Assembly (NCBI RefSeq): GCF_000004075.3
Contig: NC_026659.2
Coordinates: forward strand, 27,546,272-27,610,271
DNA length: 64,000 nt
Direction: 5' to 3'
Origin: Cucumis sativus
Lineage: Eukaryota > Streptophyta > Magnoliopsida > Cucurbitales > Cucurbitaceae
Shown here: positions 51,561 through 64,000 of the stretch, piece by piece
How positions within the stretch are numbered: the stretch's first letter is position 1
Layout: each line of letters starts with the position of its first letter
The notes under the pieces: generated by a model
The model's input: the letters and a program-made list of their open reading frames with translations, nothing else
Databases searched by the model: none
What the model was told of the DNA's origin: nothing
Position numbers and translations under genes: made by a program

Positions 51561-52779
51561 TTTTCCATTGTTTAGTTTTTATCTGTAGTGTAGATTAATA
51601 ATAGATCCAATTTATTGGTATATCTTCATAATTATTTACTTTTACACATCATTTATCACTAATCACATAAAAAAATTACAAATTTTGTGACATGATTAGA
51701 CAATTTGATAAACAAAAATAGATGATATCCTAGAGATGCATATCTAAATATTGTATTGGTAAGTGATATAATATTAAGTTCTCGCACATCAACTTGATTT
51801 TATGAAGTTTTGTTTAATAAAAAAATCATTTTATTAGAGTGAGCATATATAACTCAATTTAGTTATTTACCAAAAAAAAATTAAAATCAAAATAATTTAG
51901 GGTTTCTTTTTTCTTTTTTGTTTCTTTTTATGGAAAGATCGAAGATCTTGGAAACCTAAAACATAATTTAAGAAAATTGGTTAATGAGAGCGAAAATTAA
52001 GAATAAATTAATAAAAACAAATAAGTTGAAACAAAAACTCACAAACCGCTCTATTTGTTTTTTTAAAAAATGATATAATTAAAAAAAATATTATCAAAAA
52101 CTAAGAAATAAAGAAAAATAATAATAATAACAAATTGAAAACAAGATACTGTACAAATCCATTGTTTTCAAATTTTCACCCTTTCAACTTATTTTCTATT
52201 ATCAATTCCTAATTTCTCCTATAAAAACCTTATTCCCTAATTCAAAAAATATTCATCATCTCAAATCTTTATATTTTCACGATCAATCCATGGATCTTTC
52301 TCAAAAGTTAACAAAAACTCATGTAATTTTCTTTCTTTTTTAATGTCTCTTTCATTTTTTTCTATAGAAATTTGCATGTCGATTATTGAAAATGATTAGT
52401 GGGCTTTTTTTTTCAATTTCCTCAATAACACTTCTTTCCTTTTATATATTGTTAAAAAAGGTATCCAATGAAAAGATGAAAAATTTCTTGCTTTCCAAGT
52501 TTTAACCTTAAAACAATATATATGGAAAAAATTCTTGCTTCCCAAGCTTGTTTTATTTTATATTTATATATGAAAAAAAATAATTTTTTGAAAAGTTTAT
52601 CAAATATATTTATTGAAATATTTTAATAAAAATATTTTAATTAAATTTATTAAATTCATTTAATTAAAAATATCAAATAAATATATTAAAATCTTTTATT
52701 TCCCTATTTTTAGTAATCCCTCACGTCTCCACGATGAAACCCTATTCTCATCTCCATGCTTCCACACAACACAAGCGAA

Positions 52780-53055
52780 CGACCACTTCTTCGAATCAAC
52801 GGATGACTTCCACACAACACAGAGCAGCAAACGGCGAATGGCTTCCACACGACGAACGCTTCCACTCGACGAACAGCTTCCACCCGGCGAATAGCTTCAA
52901 CCCGTTGCGAACAGCTTCAACCCGTTGCGAACAGCTTCAACCCGACGAACGGCTTCCACGCAGCGAACGGCTTCCACGCAGCGAACAACTTCCACAGTGA
53001 ACGGCTTCCATGACTGCGAACATCTTCTGCATGACGAACTACTTCCGCGTTCAAA
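52780..53055. repeat. GC-richer minisatellite, 18-20 bp units, inside the CACTA element
   Basis: Units such as CGAACAGCTTCAACCCGTTG (20 bp, twice) and CGAACGGCTTCCACGCAG (18 bp, twice) repeat with variants over about 270 bp. The base composition is far from the AT-rich surroundings. A + strand frame (52734-53000) stays open through it and would give repeated ER-LP peptides, but it has no known domain and is probably just the repeat read in frame. Confidence 0.8.
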
Positions 53056-53419
53056 GGTTTTTATGCTCCTCATTCTTATTGTATTTAACATTTTTCTATG
53101 AATAATGCTCCATTGAATTTGATTTATATCTTGTAATTAAGGATGATATTGTAAACCCAAAGTGAGAAAAACACAAAGAGAAGAAAATTGAGAATGACTC
53201 TCGTATATTTATATTTATTTGTGTTATATGTTTATGTTGTTTATGTTCAAATTCGTAAACAAATGGTATAATCTAATTGACAAATAGAGAAGACCATCAT
53301 TTTTCTTTATTGTTGTTTTTTTTTTACAGGAATGAGTAATGAGAAATTAAGGGTGACTCTTGGATGTTTTAGACCGTAATTAATTTGTTGTCGTTATGGT
53401 TATAATTATCATATTGATT

Positions 53420-53570
53420 TGTTTATAGTAATGAGTAATGAATTGATATATTTACTCTTATTGGTAAGATTCATACTTTAGATGAATGCCATTTTTTTTT
53501 ATAGTAACGAGTAATGAATTGATATATTTACTATTATTGGTAAGATTCATACTTTAGATGAATGCCATCC
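53420..53570. repeat. Tandem repeat, period about 73, in the CACTA element
   Basis: GAGTAATGAATTGATATATT, then TTATTGGTAAGATTCATACT and TTAGATGAATGCCAT, appears twice in succession with one or two differences. A shorter relative (GGAATGAGTAATGAG) lies near 53330. Confidence 0.8.
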
Positions 53571-53849
53571 AATGCAATTCAATTACAATTTGTACTTTTT
53601 TTATGGCAAATGACAAATATTGTCTCTAAAGTATAATGATAATGTTAAATTTACTTCCTTGAACTTTCAAAATTAATATTTAAGTGATCCAACTTATCTA
53701 TTAGACCGTCAAATTTAATTATACACTAAAAAGAATGGGTGTATGAGGCAATTCAAATATTTCATAATATGTAAATTAATGGGTTTTTAATGATTATTGT
53801 CTTGAATTAGGATTCATAAATTAAATTAGACCCTCAAATTGGATCTTGT

Positions 53850-54545
53850 GTGCATCATCATATCCCAATTACACATGCATCTTGGAAGCTGGTGCCGACT
53901 GAGTTGAAAGAAAAAATATACAATATGATTGAGGTATGTAATCATCCTTCTCATTTGGAAATCATGCAAATACTACACACTTATTGTATATTTTGAATCA
54001 TACTATCTTGTGGTTATCCTGTAGCCTTGGTAGCCCCATAGCCTTGGTCTTGTGGCTATCCTGTAGCCTTGGTAGCCCCGTAGCATTGGTAGCCAATCAT
54101 GTATATATTACACAGTTATTGTATATTTTAAGTTGTATTATGTGTGGCTATCCTGCTATGGTAGCCAATCATGCATATATTGGTAAAGGTAAATATATTT
54201 ATAAAATAATTTTTATTTTAATCTAGCACATAATATAATATATATGCATTGTTAATTGGTTGTGTTATAGTGTTCTTTACAAGTAGGTACGGTTGAATGT
54301 GGATATTATGTCATGAGATACATGCAAGAAATTGTGACTAAGGACACAAACATTATCACTGGTGCGGTATGTTTTTAAACTATTTACATTGTAAAGTTAT
54401 AGATAGTATATTATGACTAACTCAAATATTTTACAAAGTGTATTCTACTTTTTATGTTTTATAGATTGATACAAGAAGCCCATACACACAGCTTGAATTG
54501 GATAGACGAGGGGAGTGGACTGGATTTTTAGCTCGGTACATATGA
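53850..54545 (+). pseudogene. Remnant of a transposon-borne Ulp1-type cysteine protease ORF
   Basis: The first piece (about 53870-53934) reads ITHASWKLVPTELKEKIYNM and ends at a GTATGT donor; such a WK-VP-K block precedes protease domains in plant CACTA-type ORFs. The second (about 54268-54366) reads QVGTVECGYYVMRYMQEIV and ends at GTATGT. The third (54465-54545) reads SPYTQLELDRRGEWTGFLAR and ends in a stop codon. VECGYYVM is the catalytic-cysteine segment of the Ulp1/C48 family, with the Cys codon at 54298-54300. The His and Asp parts of the triad are not found upstream, so the protease is truncated and presumably inactive. Confidence 0.7.
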
Positions 54546-55250
54546 TAGAGACACACCTAGATATGATCATGTTAATTTTGTAAATGGCTAAGATATGAGA
54601 ATGCTCATAACCTTTTTTGTGGAAACGTTTTGTTCATAGCCATTATGAGGGCAAAAGATATACGGGGATAGGCTTCAATTTTGATTATATAAGACAACTA
54701 TTATCATTTAATATTTTGGAATATGACACATATAGGAAATTTTAGTTGGCTATATTGGATTGGAATTGTGTAATTGTTGATGACATTGTTGAGAATAATG
54801 AAATTATTGTTGGTTTACATATTATACTAAACTTTTTGTCCTTTTTTTTTGTTGTGTAATTGTTCGTTGGAGAATTTGTTTTGTTTATGGATATGTCTTA
54901 TTGAAGCAAATGTATGTAATGCAGGAAATAAAAAATGAAAAAAGAAAAATTTAGTATATTTAATATAATAAATGATATACATGACATTAAATACATGTCA
55001 CATATACTATCTTATTTGAGTCAAATATACCATTTTACTTGATGGATATATAGTGTCAACTATAAAATTTTACTTGACATATATATAATGTCAAATATAC
55101 TATCTCACTTGACAGGTAAATAGAGTCAAATATATATCTTAATCGACTTGTAAATAGTGTCAAGTTTACTATCTCACTTGACAGGTAAATAGAGTCAAGT
55201 ATATAATTTACTCGACGTGTAAATATTGTCAAGTATACTATCTTACTTGA

Positions 55251-55404
55251 TACAAAAATGATGTCAAGCAATAGAGTACTTGACGTTTTTTTAGTGTCAA
55301 GCAATAGAACTATACTTGACAGTCGATTACAAAAATGATGTCAAGCAATAGAGTACTTGACGTTTTTTTAGTGTCAAGCAATAGAACTATACTTGACAGT
55401 CGAT
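55251..55404. repeat. Two 77-bp subterminal units at the CACTA right end
   Basis: The stretch starting TACAAAAATGATGTCAAGCA at 55251 repeats from 55328, by eye without differences. Each unit holds four ACTTGAC or GTCAAG motifs. Identity of the two units points to a recent local duplication compared with the more diverged left end. Confidence 0.85.
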
Positions 55405-55488
55405 TACTTGACGCTTTTTAAAACGTCAAGTATAGATTTACATGACACTGTATTAATGTCAAGTAATTCAATTTTTGTAGTATTGTAT

Positions 55489-57540
55489 ATATATATAGTA
55501 TCATGATTAAATTAGAAACAATTATTTTTCATATGAATATGTGTCAATCAATGTCTTTACAAGTCAGCATTTTATATATATATAAAAAAGACTTATAGTG
55601 TGAATGGAAATAGATGCTATGAAATACTATAAATATTCTCATTATTTAAAGCTTAATAGCTTGGTGGCTCCTTTCCTTATCTCTCTCTCTCCATCTTCTT
55701 TTCCCATCTTTTTGTTTCTTTACTGACTTTTATCATCTCGTGCAAAAATACACTTTTTACGGACTATATCATACGAGGGGCCAAATTCAATGCTATTTTG
55801 TAACTTTTCATGTCACGCTTACATGACTGTGTCAACGTCTTTTAATAATTGTCACGGTCGAAGTGAAAAAACAAAGGAGTATTTCTGAATTGTATATTCA
55901 TATCACTAATTGTGTGTTAAGATTATATTTTCACGTATTTACTTTGAATAAGTTATTTTGAAAAAAAATAAAGTGTTTGGAAGTCACTCAAAATTTTTAT
56001 TTTGAGTTTATTTTAAATAGATCTTAACAAAAATAGTTTAAACAAAAATGATTTTATTAAAAAACAATTTTTTTGAATTAAATTCAAACCAACCCTAAAA
56101 TTTTGGTCATTACTAAATTCTTATATATATATTGTTTTACTCTACAAGTCTACACAATTCGGCCATAAATAAAGTTGGTACAAAAAGAGAGAACCAAACT
56201 TGTATAATCATAGTACTAGAAGAAAAAACAAATCTCGTATTAGTGTATTTTTTCAGCATTGTACTGATAAAATAAATTTTGTGTATGCGAATGATTGATG
56301 GTAAGTTCATGCACTAAAAGACGTATTTGGTTTGGATTTAGTTAAAGTTTAAGTACTACTTTCATATACATCTATTTTGTTTTTTGGTTTATTTATTATA
56401 ATTTTTGTTTTTTATTGTTAATTTTGGTCACTTGATTTTCAAATTGATAGTATTCATATAAGGTCAACAAGTAATGACACGACGTATCGAATCGATTTTA
56501 GTAGTTTTGATTGAACTTTTGTTGGAGATGGATTTAATTTGTCAATGACAAAACTAGTAAAAAAAAAGCTAATTAACTACTCCCGCTTGCACTAGAAAAT
56601 ACATTTAACTAACTAATGATTTTCACTTACTTTGATTGAATTATTGCATAAGTTAAATAAAGTTCGTCATTACGATTAATCAAACAAACACCGCATAATA
56701 ATTTCCCCACATGTGGTAATTTGAAAATCAATCAGCTTTTTGACCTAGTTTGAATAAAGAAGAACGTTGCACAACCAAATTATAGTGTGTTAGAGTGTGA
56801 GCAACAAAATTACATGAATGGTTACATTTAACCAAAAAAAAAAAAGAATGTCAACGTAACACACAAGAACTAGCGAGATAACAACTATGTTTTTCATTGC
56901 ATAATCAATGTCTATAGTGACTTTCCTCTTGCTTAGAAAAGATAGCCTAACCTCCTAAAGCTTTGACAAGCCGGTTTTGTTCAACGTAGATAGGAAATCC
57001 TCATCCTCAAGAGCCACATACAAACCACCAAATCTTTTTTGATTGCACCAAGAGGCATCCTCATGGAGATTTCAAAATTCACCGAAGAAAGAAACTGTTG
57101 GAAATGACCATAATTGTACTGTTTTACCATTGATGTTTCAATTAGAAATTATTAATAATGATAATATATTTTATTTTATAACTCTAATAATTATTATTTA
57201 TATATATTTTTTGTAAAGAAATTTATTTGGTTGAGTTATTCTTCTTGTCAAATGAAAAAATATGCCTAGTTCCTTATTTGCGGAGAAATTTTTCCCTTAA
57301 TTCCACTCCTAACTCCCGCGAATACATGTGTGAGTTGGAAAAATTGTGTTAACCTTAGAAAACAACCGACATAAGTAACTTAGCACCAAAGTTGCACCAA
57401 ATTTCGTTTTCAAAGCAGTGGTTCGACACGACACATCTAAAATCGATTGACGTTTGTTTCCAACGTGAACCACTTTTGTGACACACAAGTCACGATTGTC
57501 GAACCTCCCCAAGAATTACTCTTCGGGAAACTTTGTATTT
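55489..57540. other. Intergenic region between the CACTA element and ATPB
   Basis: AT-rich, with no recognised gene. A more GC-rich block around 57300-57530 (containing CGACACGACACATC and CACAAGTCACGATTGTCG) may be a transposon fragment. A possible left end is TGTTGGAAATGACC at about 57098, but no terminal match or target duplication was found. Confidence 0.4.
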
Positions 57541-57543
57541 AAC

Positions 57544-57617
57544 TGGGCTAAACAAATAAAAGCCCACGTGAATTTTGTCCATGAAAATGGGTGAAAACAA
57601 AAGCCCATTGGGCCAAT
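57544..57617 (+). promoter_or_regulatory. ATPB: Site II boxes, G-box and CCAAT box upstream of ATPB
   Basis: TGGGCT at 57544-57549, AGCCCA at 57561-57566 and 57602-57607, and TGGGCC at 57609-57614 lie 365-435 bp before the ATPB start codon. CACGTG (a G-box) at 57565-57570 overlaps the second box, and CCAAT at 57613-57617 overlaps the last. Site II boxes are a known feature of plant nuclear promoters for respiratory-chain proteins. Activity is inferred. Confidence 0.6.
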
Positions 57618-57978
57618 AATTCAGTCCAGTGAGAATTTTGACTCTTATAAAAAGTCATTCCGTAAACGTAACCCCAATTCAAACGGGGAAAAGGCGAAAT
57701 AAAAGGAAAGATGAAAAAAAATTAAAGAAGAAAGGACACAAAAAAAACATTAAAACGATACCGTTTGGGTATTATTCGCAATTTTCTGGTAAAAGGCTGA
57801 TTCATATGAAGAGGCAAATTTACCGCGAAAGAAAAAGTAAAAAGTAAAAATAATTAATATTCCAAAAAATTAGCGTAAACAGCATAAAGCCAGGGAGTCG
57901 ATTAAAGCCTTGAGACTCTCTCTCTCTCTTTTTCCCCCGTTTTCTTTCTCACTCCTCAACTCTCCTGAAGCCCTAGCT

Positions 57979-61380
<3,402 letters not shown>

Positions 61381-62793
61381 TTTTACTCTTAATTTTTTTT
61401 CCCTTGATAATTATGAAAATTAATAATTTTAGGTGATGCGCTGGGTGATGCCAGCAACAGGCTTTTGAAAATTATTTTGTTGAGATGTAACGGAACCAGA
61501 AATCTTCTGCTTTGTTTTAGTTTCCTTTGCAGAATCTGAAAGAGAGCTTTTCACCACCACACAGCCTTCGGCTTTTCTCCCTTGATGCATTTTCTTCTTG
61601 TCTTTCTTCTTTAATAAGGGGAGGAGAAACACAGCAGGAGATGAACTTGTACAATTTTTTCCTTTTGAGAACCTTTTTTCTTACCCACATAATCAAATCA
61701 TCTTGTTATTATAATGAATTATCAAATGTGCCTCCTTTTCTTTTTCATTTTTCTTTCATGATCTACATGTTTATTTCTAAACTTTTAAGATCAAATTTGG
61801 ATGAACTTCTAAATTTTTGGAGGTTCAATCTCTATCCATCAAACTTGCAAAAAACTATAGACTAGAGGTCAAATTAAAAAAAGCTGAACATAATGTAAAC
61901 CGGATAAAAAACCATTCCTTAAAATAAACTTTAACATCAGACCACTTACCTTACTAGTTATATTGTGACCATTTTTTGAACAATTCGGGTGCCACGTTTG
62001 TTCGAACACTAATTGTAACCTTTAGCTCATTAAAAACGTTTGAATTATCACTAAGTTTACTATACCTAGCTGCATGCCCCAACTATCATCCTTGCTGTTT
62101 ATTAGCAAATGAGGTTGAGATCTTGTGAACAACGTGCCCATTTTGTTAATAAATGTGTCCCATATTCAATTATTTTCTTCCTGTTCCATTGGTTTCCTTA
62201 ACTTTTTTTAAATGAAATTTTTGCTTCACCCAAAACTGTCTGCCATGATCTGCTTTTTATTATGTCACGTTCATGAAAATCAAAGTTTTGAGCCAAACAT
62301 TAACTTAACAATAGTAATTAGAAAATTTAAACCTATTCTAAGGATTCATTCTAGTTATTATAAATTAGAAAACTTTACTTTAAATTGCAATAATTAACGT
62401 GCTCTACTTGAATTAAATAAAATATATCAACCAAAATGGCAGGAAAGTGTAATTTAAAATTCAAAAACAAGAATTGTACTAACAAAATATATATATCAAG
62501 AAGAAGAAAAAATATATCTGCAGGTCAATTTCGAACAACCCTACGATCAACAAATCTAACGGCTGAGATTGCTCCAAACAAAGACGATCGATCTTGTTAT
62601 CCCCCGGCATCCAAGGATCGTATGTAAGTAAGCCACGTGGAGGTCCAATAAAACTTGCCCCGATTATTTGGTTTTTAGCGGCGCGTTCTATCAAACCGCC
62701 ACCTCATTGCAACCTACCTTCGCGCTGAAGCCGCCGGCCGCCTTTCTCCGCCATTAACACCAAACTCCGAAATATAACAAAGCTTTCATCTCC
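61381..62793. other. Intergenic region between ATPB and the pKIWI502-like gene
   Basis: The first few hundred bases are the ATPB 3' UTR. The rest is AT-rich until about 62640, where it becomes GC-richer toward the next gene's start. Open frames are short and without motifs. No RNA gene is seen. Confidence 0.45.
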
Positions 62794-63368
62794 ATGTCTC
62801 TCTCTATTTCCTTCCTTAATTCTTCTCTCTCCCTCTCCCTTTCCCCTCCCCATGCCCTCTCTCCCCCTCCTCCCTCTTCCATGTCTCTCATCCGCCGCTT
62901 GACGCCCGGACATCTCAGATTCAACCTCCGACATCACGCCGGCCGATTCGCTACCGCCGCCGCTGCTGCCGTACGCCAGGACACCGCTGCTTGGACCCAA
63001 GCTCCTCTCGCCGAAGTCGAGCCTGCCGCTGAATCTCTATTTCACGTTTCCATAGACGTGTCCGACGCGCCGGACCTCGCTGCTTCTCACACGCGTGCTG
63101 GACAGTACCTGCAGCTTCGCGTCCCCGACGTGGAGAAACCGACGTTTCTTGCTATTGCGTCTCCTCCGCTACTTGCCTCTGCGGAAGGCGTGTTCCAGTT
63201 TTTGGTGAAAAGCGTGGAGGGCTCAATCGCTGAGCTTCTCTGTGGATTGAAGAAAGGAGATGTCGTGCAACTTAGTCAGGTCATGGGGAAGGGATTCGAT
63301 GTTGATCAAATCGCGCCGCCTCAAGATTTCCCTAGCGTTTTCATTTTTGCCACTGGATCTGGAATCAG
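62794..63368 (+). CDS. pKIWI502-type FAD/NAD(P)-binding oxidoreductase, first coding exon (partial)
   Basis: This family has a ferredoxin-NADP reductase-like fold and is probably plastidial; its substrate is unknown. The exon gives 191 codons plus two bases, and a donor follows at 63369. The first ATG (62794) gives a Ser/Leu/Pro-rich leader. An in-frame ATG at 62881 (MSLIRRLTPGHLRF) lines up better with the start of the family and could be the true one. After the leader come AESLFHVSIDVSDAPDL, AGQYLQLRVPDVEKPTFLAI (flavin-binding barrel) and VFQFLVKSVEGS. LLCGLKKGDVVQLSQVMGKG and PSVFIFATGSGI, the start of the nucleotide-binding half, follow. The rest of the gene lies beyond the window; none of 63369-64000 looks like the next exon. 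Confidence 0.88.
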
Positions 63369-64000
63369 GTGCGCCCTCTCTTTCTCGTTTTAGAAGCTCA
63401 TTCTCCTTTAGCTCAACGTGTTCCGGCATGCTTTGTTTTCTAGTTTTAGGTTCTTTGTTAATTTTTCTCAGACTTATGGACATGTTTCTCGAACAAGTAT
63501 GATCGAGTTAGAATCAGAAGATTTCGAACCAAAGTCAATATGTGTAGGCACAGCAAGGTTACATGTTGATCTGGGTTTCTTTAGCTTTAGCTTCTGTGTA
63601 GAAAATAGAAATGAAAAGGTGGTGATTTTGAGTTGCTTGTTAAGGTCAGGGCAGTGCGCTTTGAGTTGGACACCATGGCAACCGTTTGTAATTGAATTTT
63701 CTTAGCATGGAATTCAGATGTTCATTAGGTCCCTCGAGAAAACTACCATAGAAATGGAGTGGTTTACAATTTTCATCTTCTATAATTCTGAAGTGTTCAA
63801 ACAGTGGTTAAACGCAAAAGCCATTGATGCCAAGCCAAATAGATTTTCTCGTAAAAATGGAGTGTATGTTTGAAATGAGATCGAGATTAACATTGCAATC
63901 CTATTCCTACCTTTGCATTGTTTGCAAGCATACGTCTGAGCGAGCAGAAAGTTTTTGAAACCAATATTGTCGGAGGGACTATTCGAATTAAATAGTTTGG
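63369..64000 (+). other. First intron of the pKIWI502-like gene, continuing past the window
   Basis: It begins with the donor GTGCGCCC after the GSGI(R/S) codons. The expected next residues (a PIRSLIESG-like block) are not encoded here, so the intron runs off the right edge. The open frames inside have no motif. Confidence 0.6.

Larger units (their letters stand above)
49841..55485. mobile_element. CACTA-type (En/Spm) DNA transposon, decayed, 5645 bp
   Basis: The left end is CACTACTACAAAAATGAGTT. The right end, read on the other strand, is CAATACTACAAAAATTGAAT; the two terminal repeats agree at most positions for about 29 bp and both run into ACTTGAC. A 3-bp target duplication TAT lies at 49838-49840 and 55486-55488, as expected for CACTA elements. 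Both ends carry many ACTTGAC/GTCAAGT subterminal motifs (about 49860-50340 and 54980-55470), typical binding sites for the element's own protein. No transposase (TNPD-like) domain is recognised inside. The interior has AT-rich degenerate repeats, a minisatellite and a Ulp1-like ORF remnant. The right-end C to A change in the CACT terminus suggests it no longer moves. Confidence 0.85.

Noticed and set aside
52734..53000. Open frame rich in ER-LP repeats as a real protein
   Set aside because: It follows the minisatellite exactly, has no domain, and lies within a decayed transposon; any repeat with few stops would look the same.
53984..54226. 80-aa open frame with SCSLGSPIALV repeats as a gene
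   Set aside because: It reflects a short TAGCCTTGGTAGCC direct repeat between two Ulp1-remnant pieces and has no domain.
49841..55485. Mutator-like element instead of CACTA
   Set aside because: Mutator elements give 8-11 bp target duplications and longer inverted ends. Here the duplication is 3 bp and the left end is CACT with short subterminal repeats.

Overview
This is a plant nuclear window: AT-rich, with interrupted genes bearing GT-AG introns, transposon remnants between and inside genes, and mitochondrial and plastid proteins encoded with targeting presequences. The protein families are those of a eudicot. The style of the repeats (an abundant short AT-rich repeat, a CACTA element with ACTTGAC subterminal motifs) makes me favour Cucurbitaceae, but that is an inference made without a search.

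Layout, left to right. 1-1600 has no gene. A base-exchange phosphatidylserine synthase (PSS1, + strand, 12 coding exons, 426 aa) occupies about 1.6-9.3 kb, with a 2.2-kb intron in its 5' leader and a TRIM-like retroelement in a later intron. 9.3-13.4 kb holds a poly(A)-tailed retroelement-like stretch and a broken fragment of a LONGIFOLIA/TRM gene. An intronless PPR gene (- strand, 13472-15661) and plastid TatC (+, 16664-18829) diverge from a shared intergenic region with three TGGGCC site II boxes. A cyclin-D1-binding (GCIP-type) gene lies on the - strand at 19069-21901.

22.8-47.6 kb carries three MATE/DETOXIFICATION transporter genes, all on the - strand. All share one seven-exon plan; five internal exons are exactly 545, 87, 57, 239 and 206 bp in each. 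The first two are close duplicates. The third is older and has a 2.2-kb last intron and a shorter C-terminus. The gap between the second and third holds a 1926-bp solo LTR with a perfect 5-bp target duplication, a short petG-like stretch, and a diverged copy of the third gene's 3' flank.

49841-55485 is a 5.6-kb CACTA-type DNA transposon with terminal inverted repeats, a TAT target duplication, dense ACTTGAC subterminal repeats, a GC-richer minisatellite and remains of a Ulp1-type cysteine protease ORF. After it come the mitochondrial F1-ATPase beta subunit gene (+, 57979-61380, 9 exons, 558 aa), with site II boxes, a G-box and a CCAAT box upstream, and the first coding exon of a pKIWI502-type FAD/NAD(P) oxidoreductase that runs off the right edge.

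The genes are independent housekeeping and transport genes, not a pathway cluster; only the MATE trio is a functional family group. I found no convincing undescribed biological system. The most informative items are the MATE array, the CACTA element with its Ulp1 remnant, the TRIM pair in introns of two unrelated genes, the petG-like stretch and the frameshifted TRM fragment. Gene models were spliced by eye and are supported by exact reading-frame closure and family length, not by transcripts.
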